64,000 bases of DNA, from assembly GCF_009720485.1 (NCBI RefSeq), contig NZ_CP045245.1, positions 868,001-932,000 on the forward strand, given 5' to 3'. The stretch comes from Cellulomonas sp. JZ18 (GTDB lineage Bacteria > Actinomycetota > Actinomycetes > Actinomycetales > Cellulomonadaceae). The notes beneath the pieces are model-generated. The model ran no database searches, was not told where the DNA came from, and worked only from the letters and a program-made list of their open reading frames with translations. Made by a program: the position numbers and the translations under genes. Shown here in pieces: positions 16,204 to 23,695 of this stretch; within the stretch, counting starts at the first letter, position 1, and every line of letters starts with the position of its first letter.

Positions 16204-17277
16204 ATGAGGGGCATGGGACGTCGTCTGCCGCTGCCTCCGTCGCTCGTCGCGCTGGCGCTGCGCCAGGAGGGTCTGGTCTCGACGCGGCAGTGCGAGGCGC
16301 ACGGGCTGCACCGCGGCCACCGTGCCTCCGCTGTGCGCGCGGGGCGTGCCGTCCGGGTGCAGCGGACGGTGTACGACCTGCTGCCCGCGCTCACGGTCGG
16401 GGCGGGTCCGGCCGCGGACGCCGGCCCCGACGGTCGTCGGCGTCGCGCGGCCTGGGCCGCCCTGCTGGCCGCGGGTCCGGACGCCGTCGCGGTCGGGACG
16501 TCCGCGCTCGCGCTGCTGGGCGTCGAGGGCCTGCCGCCGACGCTGCCCGGCGAGGTCGCGCTGCCCGGCGCGAGCCACCGGCGCCCCCGTCCCGGCGTCG
16601 TCGTGCGGTGCTTCGACGCGGGGATGCCGGTGGTGCGCGTCGGCGGCGCGCGGGTCGCGTCGCCGCCGTGGGCCGTGGCGCAGGCGGTCTGCGAGCTGCC
16701 GCGCGACCGCGCCGTGGCGGTGCTCGACTCCGCCCTCCGCGGACGACTCGTCGTGCCCGACCTGGGTGACGTCGCGAGCGTGCTGCGCGGTCGGCGTGGC
16801 GCCGCGGCCGCACGCGGGTGGCTCCGGCTCGCGGACGGCCGGGCCCAGTCGCCGCTCGAGACGTGGGCGCGCCTGCAGTGCCGGGACGCGGGTCTCCCGC
16901 CCGCCGAGCCGCAGGTGGCGGTCCGCGACGCGCGCGGCCGTGTCGTCGCCCGGGGCGACCTGGGGTGGTGGCGCCGGGACGGGCGTCTGCTCGTCGTCGA
17001 GATCGACGGCCGTGGGCCGCACCGGGAGCCGGACGCGCTGTACACCGACCGTGAGCGCCAGAACGCGATCGTCGCGACGGGAGGGGTCGACCTGCTCCGC
17101 TTCACCGCGCGCGACGTCCTCGCGGGGGTCGTCGCGCCGACCGTCCGCCGCCACCTCACCGAGGAGCCCTCCCGGCGACCCCGTGATCGTGCAGCAGCAG
17201 CGGCGCAGATCGGTGCGCGATCACGGGGTCACCGGGCGGGGGGCCCGTCTGCGGTCGCCCACGAGGCGGGTCGGTAG
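16204..17277 (+). CDS. AbiEi-like antitoxin-domain protein with C-terminal nuclease-like fold
   Basis: A 357-residue protein of a family common and multi-copy in Micrococcales, often annotated as type IV toxin-antitoxin AbiEi antitoxin-domain or DUF559 protein. The N-terminal 60 residues form a winged-helix-like block (VALALRQEGLVSTRQCEAHG). The C-terminal part (about 205-310) resembles Vsr/DUF559 endonuclease folds, with SPLETWARLQCRDAGLP, then GDLGWWRRDGRLLVVEIDG offering Asp and Glu-x-Asp as possible metal ligands, then DRERQNAIVATGG. No AbiEii toxin gene is adjacent, so a toxin-antitoxin role is not shown. The last 40 or so codons run through the right copy of a palindromic repeat, which may have replaced the original C-terminus. 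Start ATG 16204; ATG 16213 is possible. Confidence 0.75.
   Translation: MRGMGRRLPLPPSLVALALRQEGLVSTRQCEAHGLHRGHRASAVRAGRAVRVQRTVYDLLPALTVGAGPAADAGPDGRRRRAAWAALLAAGPDAVAVGTSALALLGVEGLPPTLPGEVALPGASHRRPRPGVVVRCFDAGMPVVRVGGARVASPPWAVAQAVCELPRDRAVAVLDSALRGRLVVPDLGDVASVLRGRRGAAAARGWLRLADGRAQSPLETWARLQCRDAGLPPAEPQVAVRDARGRVVARGDLGWWRRDGRLLVVEIDGRGPHREPDALYTDRERQNAIVATGGVDLLRFTARDVLAGVVAPTVRRHLTEEPSRRPRDRAAAAAQIGARSRGHRAGGPSAVAHEAGR
17171..17236. repeat. 66-bp palindromic repeat, right copy
   Basis: Arms CCCGGCGACCCCGTG (17171-17185) and CACGGGGTCACCGGG (17222-17236) pair with one mismatch, and the pairing extends inward through ATCG/CGAT. It is the inverted relative of the copy at 16039-16104 and lies inside the 3' end of the AbiEi-like reading frame. 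Confidence 0.8.
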
Positions 17278-17379
17278 GCTCGGGCGTCCGCTCCTCGACG
17301 GTCGAGGGCCCGGGCCGGCCGCGGTCGGCCGGGTGCGGCGCGGCCGGTGCCGTGCCGGCGGGGACCCCTGGGGAGTGCG

Positions 17380-18210
17380 ATGACGGAGCAGGGTGCGACG
17401 CCCACGGTCGCGGTGCTGGGTGGCGGTGTCATGGGCGGCACGCTGGTCGCGGGGCTGCGGTCCGCCGGGTGGCCCGGTGGGCGTGTCGTGGTCGCGGACC
17501 GGGACGCCTCCGCCGTGGCCCGGATCGCGGACGAGCACGGGGCGACGGGTGCCGGGTCGAACGCCGAGGCGGCGGCCGGCGCCGACGTCGTGCTGCTCGC
17601 GGTCAAGCCGGGCGTGGTCCCCGCGGTGCTCGCCGAGGTCGCACCCGTGCTGCGGCCGGGTGCCGTCGTCGTCAGCGTCGCCGCCGGCGTGCCGCTGCGC
17701 ACGTACGAGGACGCGCTGCCGGCCGGCACCCCGGTGGTGCGGGTCATGCCGAACACGCCCGCGCTGATCGGCGCGGGGGCGAGCGCGATCGCGCCCGGCG
17801 CGGCGGCCACCGACGAGCACCTCGCCCTCGTGGAGCGGGTGCTCGCGGCCACCGGCGTCGTCGTGCGCGTCGCGGAGAAGGACATGGACGCGGTCACCGC
17901 GCTGTCCGGGTCGGGCCCCGCGTACGTCTTCTACGTCATCGACGCGCTTGCCGAGGCCGGCGTCCTGCTGGGGCTGACGCGCGACCTCGCGACGCGGCTC
18001 GCCGTCGCGACCGTCGAGGGGTCCGCGGCCCTGGTCCGTAGCACCGGGGACCACCCGGCGGTGCTGCGCGAGCGCGTCTCCTCGCCCGGCGGCACGACGG
18101 TCGCCGGCGTGGCCGCGCTCGACGCGCACGCGGTGCGGGCGGGCGTGGTCGCGGCGGTGCGTGCGGCGGCCGAGCGCTCGCGCGAGCTCGGCCGGCCGGC
18201 GGCGGGCTGA
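17380..18210 (+). CDS. proC: Pyrroline-5-carboxylate reductase
   Basis: ProC catalyses the last step of proline synthesis, the NAD(P)H-dependent reduction of 1-pyrroline-5-carboxylate. The 276-residue protein has the nucleotide-binding loop VLGGGVMGGTL near residue 11, the AVKPGVVPAVL block, PVVRVMPNTPALIGAGASAI, and the C-terminal signatures LSGSGPAYVFYVIDALAEAG and SSPGGTTVAGVAAL that form the substrate site. The length equals the family norm. The ATG at 17380 has GGGGAG upstream. The next gene, a LacI-type regulator, begins three bases after the stop, so the two may share a transcript although their functions appear unrelated. In mycobacteria proC sits next to the HTH and bS22 genes; here those are about 14 kb away. 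Confidence 0.95.
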   Translation: MTEQGATPTVAVLGGGVMGGTLVAGLRSAGWPGGRVVVADRDASAVARIADEHGATGAGSNAEAAAGADVVLLAVKPGVVPAVLAEVAPVLRPGAVVVSVAAGVPLRTYEDALPAGTPVVRVMPNTPALIGAGASAIAPGAAATDEHLALVERVLAATGVVVRVAEKDMDAVTALSGSGPAYVFYVIDALAEAGVLLGLTRDLATRLAVATVEGSAALVRSTGDHPAVLRERVSSPGGTTVAGVAALDAHAVRAGVVAAVRAAAERSRELGRPAAG

Positions 18211-18213
18211 GCC

Positions 18214-19290
18214 GTGAGCGGCCAGCCGCCGACCGGTGCGCCCCCGGCCGTCGTGGAGGACCGGCCTGCGCCGGCGGACGGTGACGTGCGGTCCGTCCGC
18301 CCGGTCCGGCCACCCGCGATGAGCGACGTCGCCGCGCTCGCGGGCGTGTCGCACCAGACGGTGTCCCGGGTCCTCAACGACCACCCGAGCGTGCGGCCCG
18401 AGACCCGGGCGCGGGTCCTCGACGCCATCGCGACGCTCGGCTACCGCCGCAACCTCGCGGCCCGCGCGCTGGTGACCCGGCGCACGGGCTCGGTCGGCGT
18501 CGTCACGCCGGGGTCGGCGCTGTTCGGGCCGACGAGCACGCTCGTGGCGCTGGAGCAGGCGGCGCGCGACGCCGGCCGGTACGTCTCGGTCGCGACGCTG
18601 CGCTCGTTCGGGCCGCAGGACGTGGTGCCCGCGGTCGAGCACTTCCTCGCCCAGGGCGTCGACGGCATCGTCGTCGTGGCGCCGCGCACGGACACGGTGG
18701 CGGCCCTGGGCTCGGTGCGCGCGCCCGTCCCGGTCGTCGTGGTGTCGTCCGCCCCCGACCTGCCGGCCGTGAGCACGGTGGCGGTCGACCAGGAGGCGGG
18801 TGGACGGGCGGCGACGGAGCACCTGCTCGCGGCCGGGCGGCGCCGGGTGGTGCACGTGGCCGGTCCGGAGGAGTGGTTCGACGCGCGAGACCGGCTGCGC
18901 GGCTGGCGCGCCGCGCTCGACGCGGCCGGCGTGCGGGTGCCGCCCCCGCTGCCCGCGGGCTGGTCGGCGGCGGACGGGGACGCGATCGGCCGCCACCTGG
19001 TGGAGACGGGTGTGCCGGACGCCGTGTTCGCGGCGAACGACCAGCTCGCGCTCGGCCTGCTGCACGCGTTCCGCCGGGCGGGGGTGCGCGTGCCGGACGA
19101 CGTCGCGGTCGTCGGCTTCGACGACGAGCCGGGGTCGGCGTTCGCCGCGCCGCCGCTGACGACCGTGCGGCAGGGTTTCGACGAGCTGGGGGAGCGGACC
19201 GTGCGCGTCCTCGTCGACGCGCTGGAAGGCGGCGGCGTCGCCCGCGAGCTCATCGCGCCCGAGCTCGTCGTGCGCGACTCCGCGCCCTGA
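18214..19290 (+). CDS. LacI-family regulator, probable L-arabinose operon repressor
   Basis: A 358-residue LacI/GalR-family repressor. The DNA-binding domain follows an unusual N-terminal extension of about 35 residues: MSDVAALAGVSHQTVSRVLN is the helix-turn-helix, then RPETRARVLDAIATLGYRRN leading to the hinge helix. The sugar-binding domain shows SVGVVTPG, GVDGIVVVAP, RRVVHVAGP and VPDDVAVVGFDDEPGS. The substrate is not readable from sequence, but the gene lies directly upstream of araB-araD-araA in the same orientation, with a LacI-type operator (19347-19362) between, so local control by L-arabinose or a derivative is the natural inference. The GTG at 18214 could be replaced by a later start nearer the helix-turn-helix. 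Confidence 0.9.
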   Translation: MSGQPPTGAPPAVVEDRPAPADGDVRSVRPVRPPAMSDVAALAGVSHQTVSRVLNDHPSVRPETRARVLDAIATLGYRRNLAARALVTRRTGSVGVVTPGSALFGPTSTLVALEQAARDAGRYVSVATLRSFGPQDVVPAVEHFLAQGVDGIVVVAPRTDTVAALGSVRAPVPVVVVSSAPDLPAVSTVAVDQEAGGRAATEHLLAAGRRRVVHVAGPEEWFDARDRLRGWRAALDAAGVRVPPPLPAGWSAADGDAIGRHLVETGVPDAVFAANDQLALGLLHAFRRAGVRVPDDVAVVGFDDEPGSAFAAPPLTTVRQGFDELGERTVRVLVDALEGGGVARELIAPELVVRDSAP

Positions 19291-19346
19291 CCGTCCGCCC
19301 TGGCGTGCGCCCGCCCGCCTCGGGCGGGGCACTTTCGCCCCTGCCC

Positions 19347-19362
19347 ATGTGAGCGCTAACAT
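19347..19362. promoter_or_regulatory. LacI-type operator upstream of araB
   Basis: ATGTGAGCGCTAACAT is a 16-bp near-perfect palindrome around AGCGCT with one mismatched pair. It has the central CG and the TGT...ACA ends typical of LacI/GalR operators. It sits 89 bp before the araB start and 57 bp after the repressor stop, and would block transcription of araBDA when bound. Confidence 0.8.
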
Positions 19363-19450
19363 CGGAGGCGGCCGAGGGCGTCCCGCCGTCGGTGCGCCCG
19401 CCGCCGCGCCGCCGCGGCCGGGCGCTGCGCCGATCCCCCGGGGAGTCGCG

Positions 19451-21052
19451 ATGACCGAGCCCGACGTCGAGACCGCACGCGACCACGTGCGCGCCGGCCG
19501 CACCAGCCTCGGCATCGAGCTGGGCTCGACGCGCATCAAGGCCAGCCTGGTCGCACCGGACGGCACGCCGCTCGCCGCCGGCGGGCACGCGTGGGAGAAC
19601 GACTACGTCGACGGCGTCTGGACGTACTCCCTCGACGCGGTCTGGTCCGGCCTGCAGGCCTGCGTCGCGGACCTGCTCGCCGACGTCGAGCAGCGCTACG
19701 GCACCCGGCTCGAGACGCTCGGCGCGCTCGGGGTGTCGGCGATGATGCACGGCTACCTGGCCTTCGACGCGGACGGTGAGCTGCTCGTCCCGTTCCGCAC
19801 GTGGCGCAACACGAGCACCGGGCGCGCGGCCGCCGAGCTGACCGAGCGCCTCGGCCACAACGTCCCGCTGCGCTGGTCGGTCGCGCACCTGTACCAGGCG
19901 GTCCTCGACGAGGAGCCGCACGTGCCGCGGATCGCGTCGGTCACGACCCTCGCCGGCTACGTCCACCGGCGGCTCACCGGCCGGCACGTCCTGGGGGTCG
20001 GCGACGCGTCGGGCATGTTCCCGATCGACGCGGCGACGCGCGGCTACGACGCGCGCATGCTCGCGCAGGTCGACGAGCTCCTGGCCGACCGGGCGCCGGG
20101 TCTGCACCTGGCGGACCTGCTGCCGGAGGTCCTGCTCGCGGGCCAGGAGGCGGGTCGGCTGACCGACGAGGGCGCCGCGCTGCTCGACCCCACCGGGACG
20201 CTGCGTCCCGGGGCCCCGCTGTGCCCGCCGGAGGGCGACGCCGGCACCGGCATGGTCGCGACGGCGTCCGTCGCCCCCCGCACCGGCAACGTCAGCGTCG
20301 GCACGAGCATCTTCGCGATGGTCGTCCTCGAGGACGCCCTGGCGCGCGTGCACACCGAGATCGACCTCGTCACCACGCCCGCGGGCGACCCCGTGGCGAT
20401 GGTGCACTGCAACAACGGCGCGAGCGAGCTCGCCGCCTGGGCGGGCGTGCTGGGCGAGCTGGTCGCGGCCCTCGGCCACGACGCGGACCCGGACGCGGTC
20501 TTCGGCGCGCTGCTGCGGGCCGCGCTCGACGGCGACGCCGACGGTGGCGGCCTGCTCGCCTACAACTACCTGGCCGGCGAGCCGGTGACGGGGCTCGGGG
20601 AGGGCCGCCCGCTCGTCGTGCGCACGCCCGACAGCCGCCTCACGCTCGCGAACTTCGCACGCACGCAGGTGTACGGGGTGTTCGGCACGCTGAGCCTCGG
20701 CATGCAGGTGCTCGCCGACGAGGGCGTGCGGGTCGATGCGCTGTTCGCGCACGGCGGCCTGTTCCGCACCGCCGGCGTCGCGCAGCGGCTGCTGGCCGCC
20801 GCGCTCGACGTGCCGGTCGCCGTCGGGCGGACGGCGGGCGAGGGCGGCGCGTGGGGCATCGCCCTGCTGGCGGCCTACCTGGCGGCGGCGCCGCAGCAGG
20901 ACCTCGCGACGTGGCTCGGCGAGCACGTGCTCGCCGGGGCGGACGTCGAGGAGGTCGCGCCGGACCCGGACGACGTCGCCGGGTTCGCCGCCTACCTGGA
21001 CCGCTACCGCGCGGGGCTGGCCGTCGAGCAGGCCGCCGTGGACGCGCTGTGA
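19451..21052 (+). CDS. araB: FGGY-family sugar kinase, probable L-ribulokinase
   Basis: A 533-residue FGGY carbohydrate kinase. The N-terminal ATPase fold begins with LGIELGSTRIKASLV, and the C-terminal half includes TGNVSVGTSIFAMV and the adenosine-contact region GVRVDALFAHGGLFRTAGVAQ. Its position before araD and araA makes it the kinase that converts L-ribulose to L-ribulose 5-phosphate. It belongs to the actinobacterial FGGY branch often labelled xylulokinase-like or generic ATPase rather than to the classical Escherichia coli AraB branch, so the substrate is inferred from the operon. The ATG at 19451 has GGGGAG nearby. The gap to araD is 46 bases and contains that gene's ribosome site. 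Confidence 0.87.
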   Translation: MTEPDVETARDHVRAGRTSLGIELGSTRIKASLVAPDGTPLAAGGHAWENDYVDGVWTYSLDAVWSGLQACVADLLADVEQRYGTRLETLGALGVSAMMHGYLAFDADGELLVPFRTWRNTSTGRAAAELTERLGHNVPLRWSVAHLYQAVLDEEPHVPRIASVTTLAGYVHRRLTGRHVLGVGDASGMFPIDAATRGYDARMLAQVDELLADRAPGLHLADLLPEVLLAGQEAGRLTDEGAALLDPTGTLRPGAPLCPPEGDAGTGMVATASVAPRTGNVSVGTSIFAMVVLEDALARVHTEIDLVTTPAGDPVAMVHCNNGASELAAWAGVLGELVAALGHDADPDAVFGALLRAALDGDADGGGLLAYNYLAGEPVTGLGEGRPLVVRTPDSRLTLANFARTQVYGVFGTLSLGMQVLADEGVRVDALFAHGGLFRTAGVAQRLLAAALDVPVAVGRTAGEGGAWGIALLAAYLAAAPQQDLATWLGEHVLAGADVEEVAPDPDDVAGFAAYLDRYRAGLAVEQAAVDAL

Positions 21053-21098
21053 CCGCCCACGACGTGCGCGCCCGGCGGGCGCGCGGAGGAGGAGCACG

Positions 21099-21815
21099 AT
21101 GACCACCACCCTGGACGCGTACCCCGACGCGGTGCGCGACGCCGTCGCCCGCGCCCGCGAGCGCGTGAGCGCGCTGCACGCCGAGCTGCCCCGCTGGGGC
21201 CTGGTGGTGTGGACCGCAGGCAACGTCTCCGAGCGGGTCGTCGTCGACCCCGGCGCCGGACCGTCCGAGCGCGACCTGCTCGTCATCAAGCCGTCGGGCG
21301 TCACGTACGACGAGCTGAGCCCGGAGGCGATGGTGATCTGCGACCTCGACGGGGCGCTCGTGGAGGGGACGCGCGCCCCGTCGTCGGACACCGCCGCGCA
21401 CGCGTACGTCTACCGGCACATGCCCCACGTCGGCGGCGTGGTGCACACGCACTCGACGTACGCGACCGCGTGGGCGGCGCGGGGCGAGCCGGTGCCGTGC
21501 GTGCTGACGATGATGGCGGACGAGTTCGGCGGCGACATCCCGGTGGGCCCGTTCGCGCTGATCGGCGACGACTCCATCGGCCGCGGCATCGTCGAGACGC
21601 TGCGGGACTCGCGCAGCCCGGCGGTGCTCATGCGCAACCACGGGCCGTTCACGATCGGCCGGGACGCGAAGGCCGCCGTGAAGGCCGCGGTCATGTGCGA
21701 GGAGGTCGCGCGCACGGTCCACATCAGCCGGCAGCTCGGCGAGCCGCTGCCGATCGCGCAGTCCGACGTCGACTCCCTGTACGCCCGCTACCAGAACGTC
21801 TACGGCCAGCGCTGA
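21099..21815 (+). CDS. araD: L-ribulose-5-phosphate 4-epimerase
   Basis: A class II aldolase-fold, metal-dependent enzyme that converts L-ribulose 5-phosphate to D-xylulose 5-phosphate, the entry to the pentose phosphate pathway. The 238-residue protein has [28 protein letters not shown], the zinc ligands in [12 protein letters not shown], and the third histidine in [11 protein letters not shown]. The C-terminal [12 protein letters not shown] and ending [11 protein letters not shown] match AraD rather than fuculose aldolase. The ATG at 21099 follows GGAGGAGGAG. It is flanked by araB and araA in the same direction, which supports the substrate. Confidence 0.94.
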   Translation: MTTTLDAYPDAVRDAVARARERVSALHAELPRWGLVVWTAGNVSERVVVDPGAGPSERDLLVIKPSGVTYDELSPEAMVICDLDGALVEGTRAPSSDTAAHAYVYRHMPHVGGVVHTHSTYATAWAARGEPVPCVLTMMADEFGGDIPVGPFALIGDDSIGRGIVETLRDSRSPAVLMRNHGPFTIGRDAKAAVKAAVMCEEVARTVHISRQLGEPLPIAQSDVDSLYARYQNVYGQR

Positions 21816-21843
21816 CGCCGGCCGCGACCCGACAGGAGACACC

Positions 21844-23352
21844 ATGAGCAAGCCCTACGCCGACCGCGAGGTCTGGTTCCTCACCGGCTCGCAGGACCTG
21901 TACGGCGAGGAGACCCTGCGTCAGGTCGCGGCCCAGTCGCAGGAGGTCGCGGCACGGCTGGACGCCTCGGACGACGTGCCGGCGACGGTCGTGTGGAAGC
22001 CGGTCCTCAAGGACGCCGACGCGATCCGCCGCGCGATGCTCGACGCGAACGCGGACGACCGCGTCCTCGGCGTCGTCACGTGGATGCACACGTTCAGCCC
22101 GGCGAAGATGTGGATCACCGGCCTGGACCAGCTGCGCAAGCCGCTGCTGCACCTGCACACGCAGGCGAACGTCGAGCTGCCGTGGGACACCATCGACTTC
22201 GACTTCATGAACCTCAACCAGGCCGCGCACGGCGACCGGGAGTACGCGTACATCGCGGCGCGCCTCGGCGTCCCGCGCACGACCGTCGCCGGTCACGTGT
22301 CGAACCCGGCGGTGACGCGGCGCGTGGGGACGTGGGTGCGTGCGGCCGCCGCCCGCCGTGCGGTGCAGGAGCTGCGGCTCGTGCGCTTCGGGGACAACAT
22401 GCGCAACGTCGCCGTCACCGAGGGCGACAAGACCGAGGCGGAGCTGCGGTTCGGCGTCTCCGTGAACACGTGGGGCGTGAACGACCTGGTCGCCGCGGTG
22501 GAGGCCGTCGCCGACGCCGACGTCGACGCGCTCGTGGCGGAGTACGAGGAGCTGTACGACGTCGTCCCGGAGCTGCGCCGCGGTGGCGACCGGCACGAGT
22601 CGCTGCGGTACGCCGCGCGGCAGGAGATCGCCCTCGAGGGCTTCCTCACCGAGCGCGGCGCGACGGCGTTCACGACGAACTTCGAGGACCTGGGCGACCT
22701 GCGCCAGCTGCCGGGGCTCGCGGTGCAGCGGCTGATGGCCAAGGGGTACGGGTTCGGCGCCGAGGGCGACTGGAAGACCGCGGTGCTGGTGCGTGCGGCG
22801 AAGGTCATGGGCGAGGGGCTGCCCGGTGGGGCGTCCCTCATGGAGGACTACACGTACGACCTGACGCCGGGTGCGGAGCGGATCCTCGGGGCGCACATGC
22901 TCGAGATCTGCCCGACCCTGACGACGTCGCGACCGCGCGTGGAGATCCACCCGCTCGGCATCGGCGGCAAGGAGGACCCGGTCCGCATGGTGTTCGACGC
23001 CGACCCCGGTGTGGGGGTCGTCGTCTCGCTCGCGGACATGCGCGAGCGCTTCCGCCTGACCGCCAACGTCGTCGACGTCGTGCCCCCGAGCGCGCCGCTG
23101 CCGCACCTGCCGGTGGCGCGCGCGGTGTGGGAGCCGCGGCCCGACTTCACGACGTCCGCGGAGTGCTGGCTGACGGCGGGCGGTGCGCACCACACGGTGC
23201 TGACGACGGCCGTGGGCGTCGAGGCGTTCGAGATGTTCGCGGAGATGACCCGGACCGAGCTGCTGGTCATCGACGAGTCGACGACGCGGCGGGGCTTCGC
23301 CGCCGAGGTGCGGTGGAACCAGGTGTACCACCGCCTGGCCCAGGGCTTCTGA
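21844..23352 (+). CDS. araA: L-arabinose isomerase
   Basis: AraA converts L-arabinose to L-ribulose, the first step of the pathway, using Mn2+. The 502-residue length equals the family norm. Recognisable blocks are [16 protein letters not shown] at the start, [44 protein letters not shown], and the metal-binding segment with [24 protein letters not shown], and HMLEICPTL (Glu and His ligands). The ATG at 21844 is preceded by CAGGAG. It is the last gene of the operon; a strong hairpin follows seven bases after its stop. Confidence 0.97.
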   Translation: MSKPYADREVWFLTGSQDLYGEETLRQVAAQSQEVAARLDASDDVPATVVWKPVLKDADAIRRAMLDANADDRVLGVVTWMHTFSPAKMWITGLDQLRKPLLHLHTQANVELPWDTIDFDFMNLNQAAHGDREYAYIAARLGVPRTTVAGHVSNPAVTRRVGTWVRAAAARRAVQELRLVRFGDNMRNVAVTEGDKTEAELRFGVSVNTWGVNDLVAAVEAVADADVDALVAEYEELYDVVPELRRGGDRHESLRYAARQEIALEGFLTERGATAFTTNFEDLGDLRQLPGLAVQRLMAKGYGFGAEGDWKTAVLVRAAKVMGEGLPGGASLMEDYTYDLTPGAERILGAHMLEICPTLTTSRPRVEIHPLGIGGKEDPVRMVFDADPGVGVVVSLADMRERFRLTANVVDVVPPSAPLPHLPVARAVWEPRPDFTTSAECWLTAGGAHHTVLTTAVGVEAFEMFAEMTRTELLVIDESTTRRGFAAEVRWNQVYHRLAQGF

Positions 23353-23358
23353 CGGCCC

Positions 23359-23393
23359 GTGCGGGCGGCACCGGGGGACGGTGCCGCCCGCAC
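23359..23393 (+). terminator. Hairpin terminator of the ara operon
   Basis: Perfect 14-base arms GTGCGGGCGGCACC (23359-23372) and its complement (23380-23393) with a seven-base loop begin seven bases after the araA stop. Confidence 0.85.
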
Positions 23394-23695
23394 GGTGATC
23401 GGTGATCGCGGCGCTGATCGACGGGACGACCACGTCACGACCTGCGGAGGGACGGTCGGACGTGCGCCCAGGTTGCTGCGTGTGACTTAATCGACACAGT
23501 GCCGTTGACCTGCGGTGTTGGTCAAATTGTCACGCATTCGTATCAGATATCGGTCGTACGGTGTCCCGTGCGGCGGTGTGGGGGATGACGGGCGGTGCCC
23601 GCGTGCGCTTCCCTCATCGCACAGGGGGCCCCGTCCGGCGCGGGCGGGCACGGGGCAGGACCTGACCGCTCGCCTGCCCGCATCGGAGCTGATAC
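23394..23695 (+). promoter_or_regulatory. Long leader of the GH26-like gene with an operator-like inverted repeat
   Basis: About 300 bases with no gene. The part from about 23480 to 23560 is clearly richer in A and T than anything nearby and probably holds the promoter. Inside it TTGACC (23505-23510) and GGTCAA (23520-23525) form an inverted repeat with a nine-base spacer, a plausible operator; TTGTCA (23527) and TATCAG (23541) are promoter-like but badly spaced. From about 23570 to 23695 the leader is GC-rich, with short complementary stretches such as CGCGGGCGGGCAC, so the transcript may fold. I could not match it to a known riboswitch. Confidence 0.45.

Noticed and set aside
16204..17277. 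Complete type IV toxin-antitoxin system
   Set aside because: No AbiEii-like nucleotidyltransferase gene lies on either side, so only an orphan antitoxin-domain protein can be supported.
23570..23695. Possible riboswitch before the glycosidase gene
   Set aside because: I compared it by eye with c-di-AMP, c-di-GMP and cobalamin types and found none of their core motifs; left as an unexplained leader.
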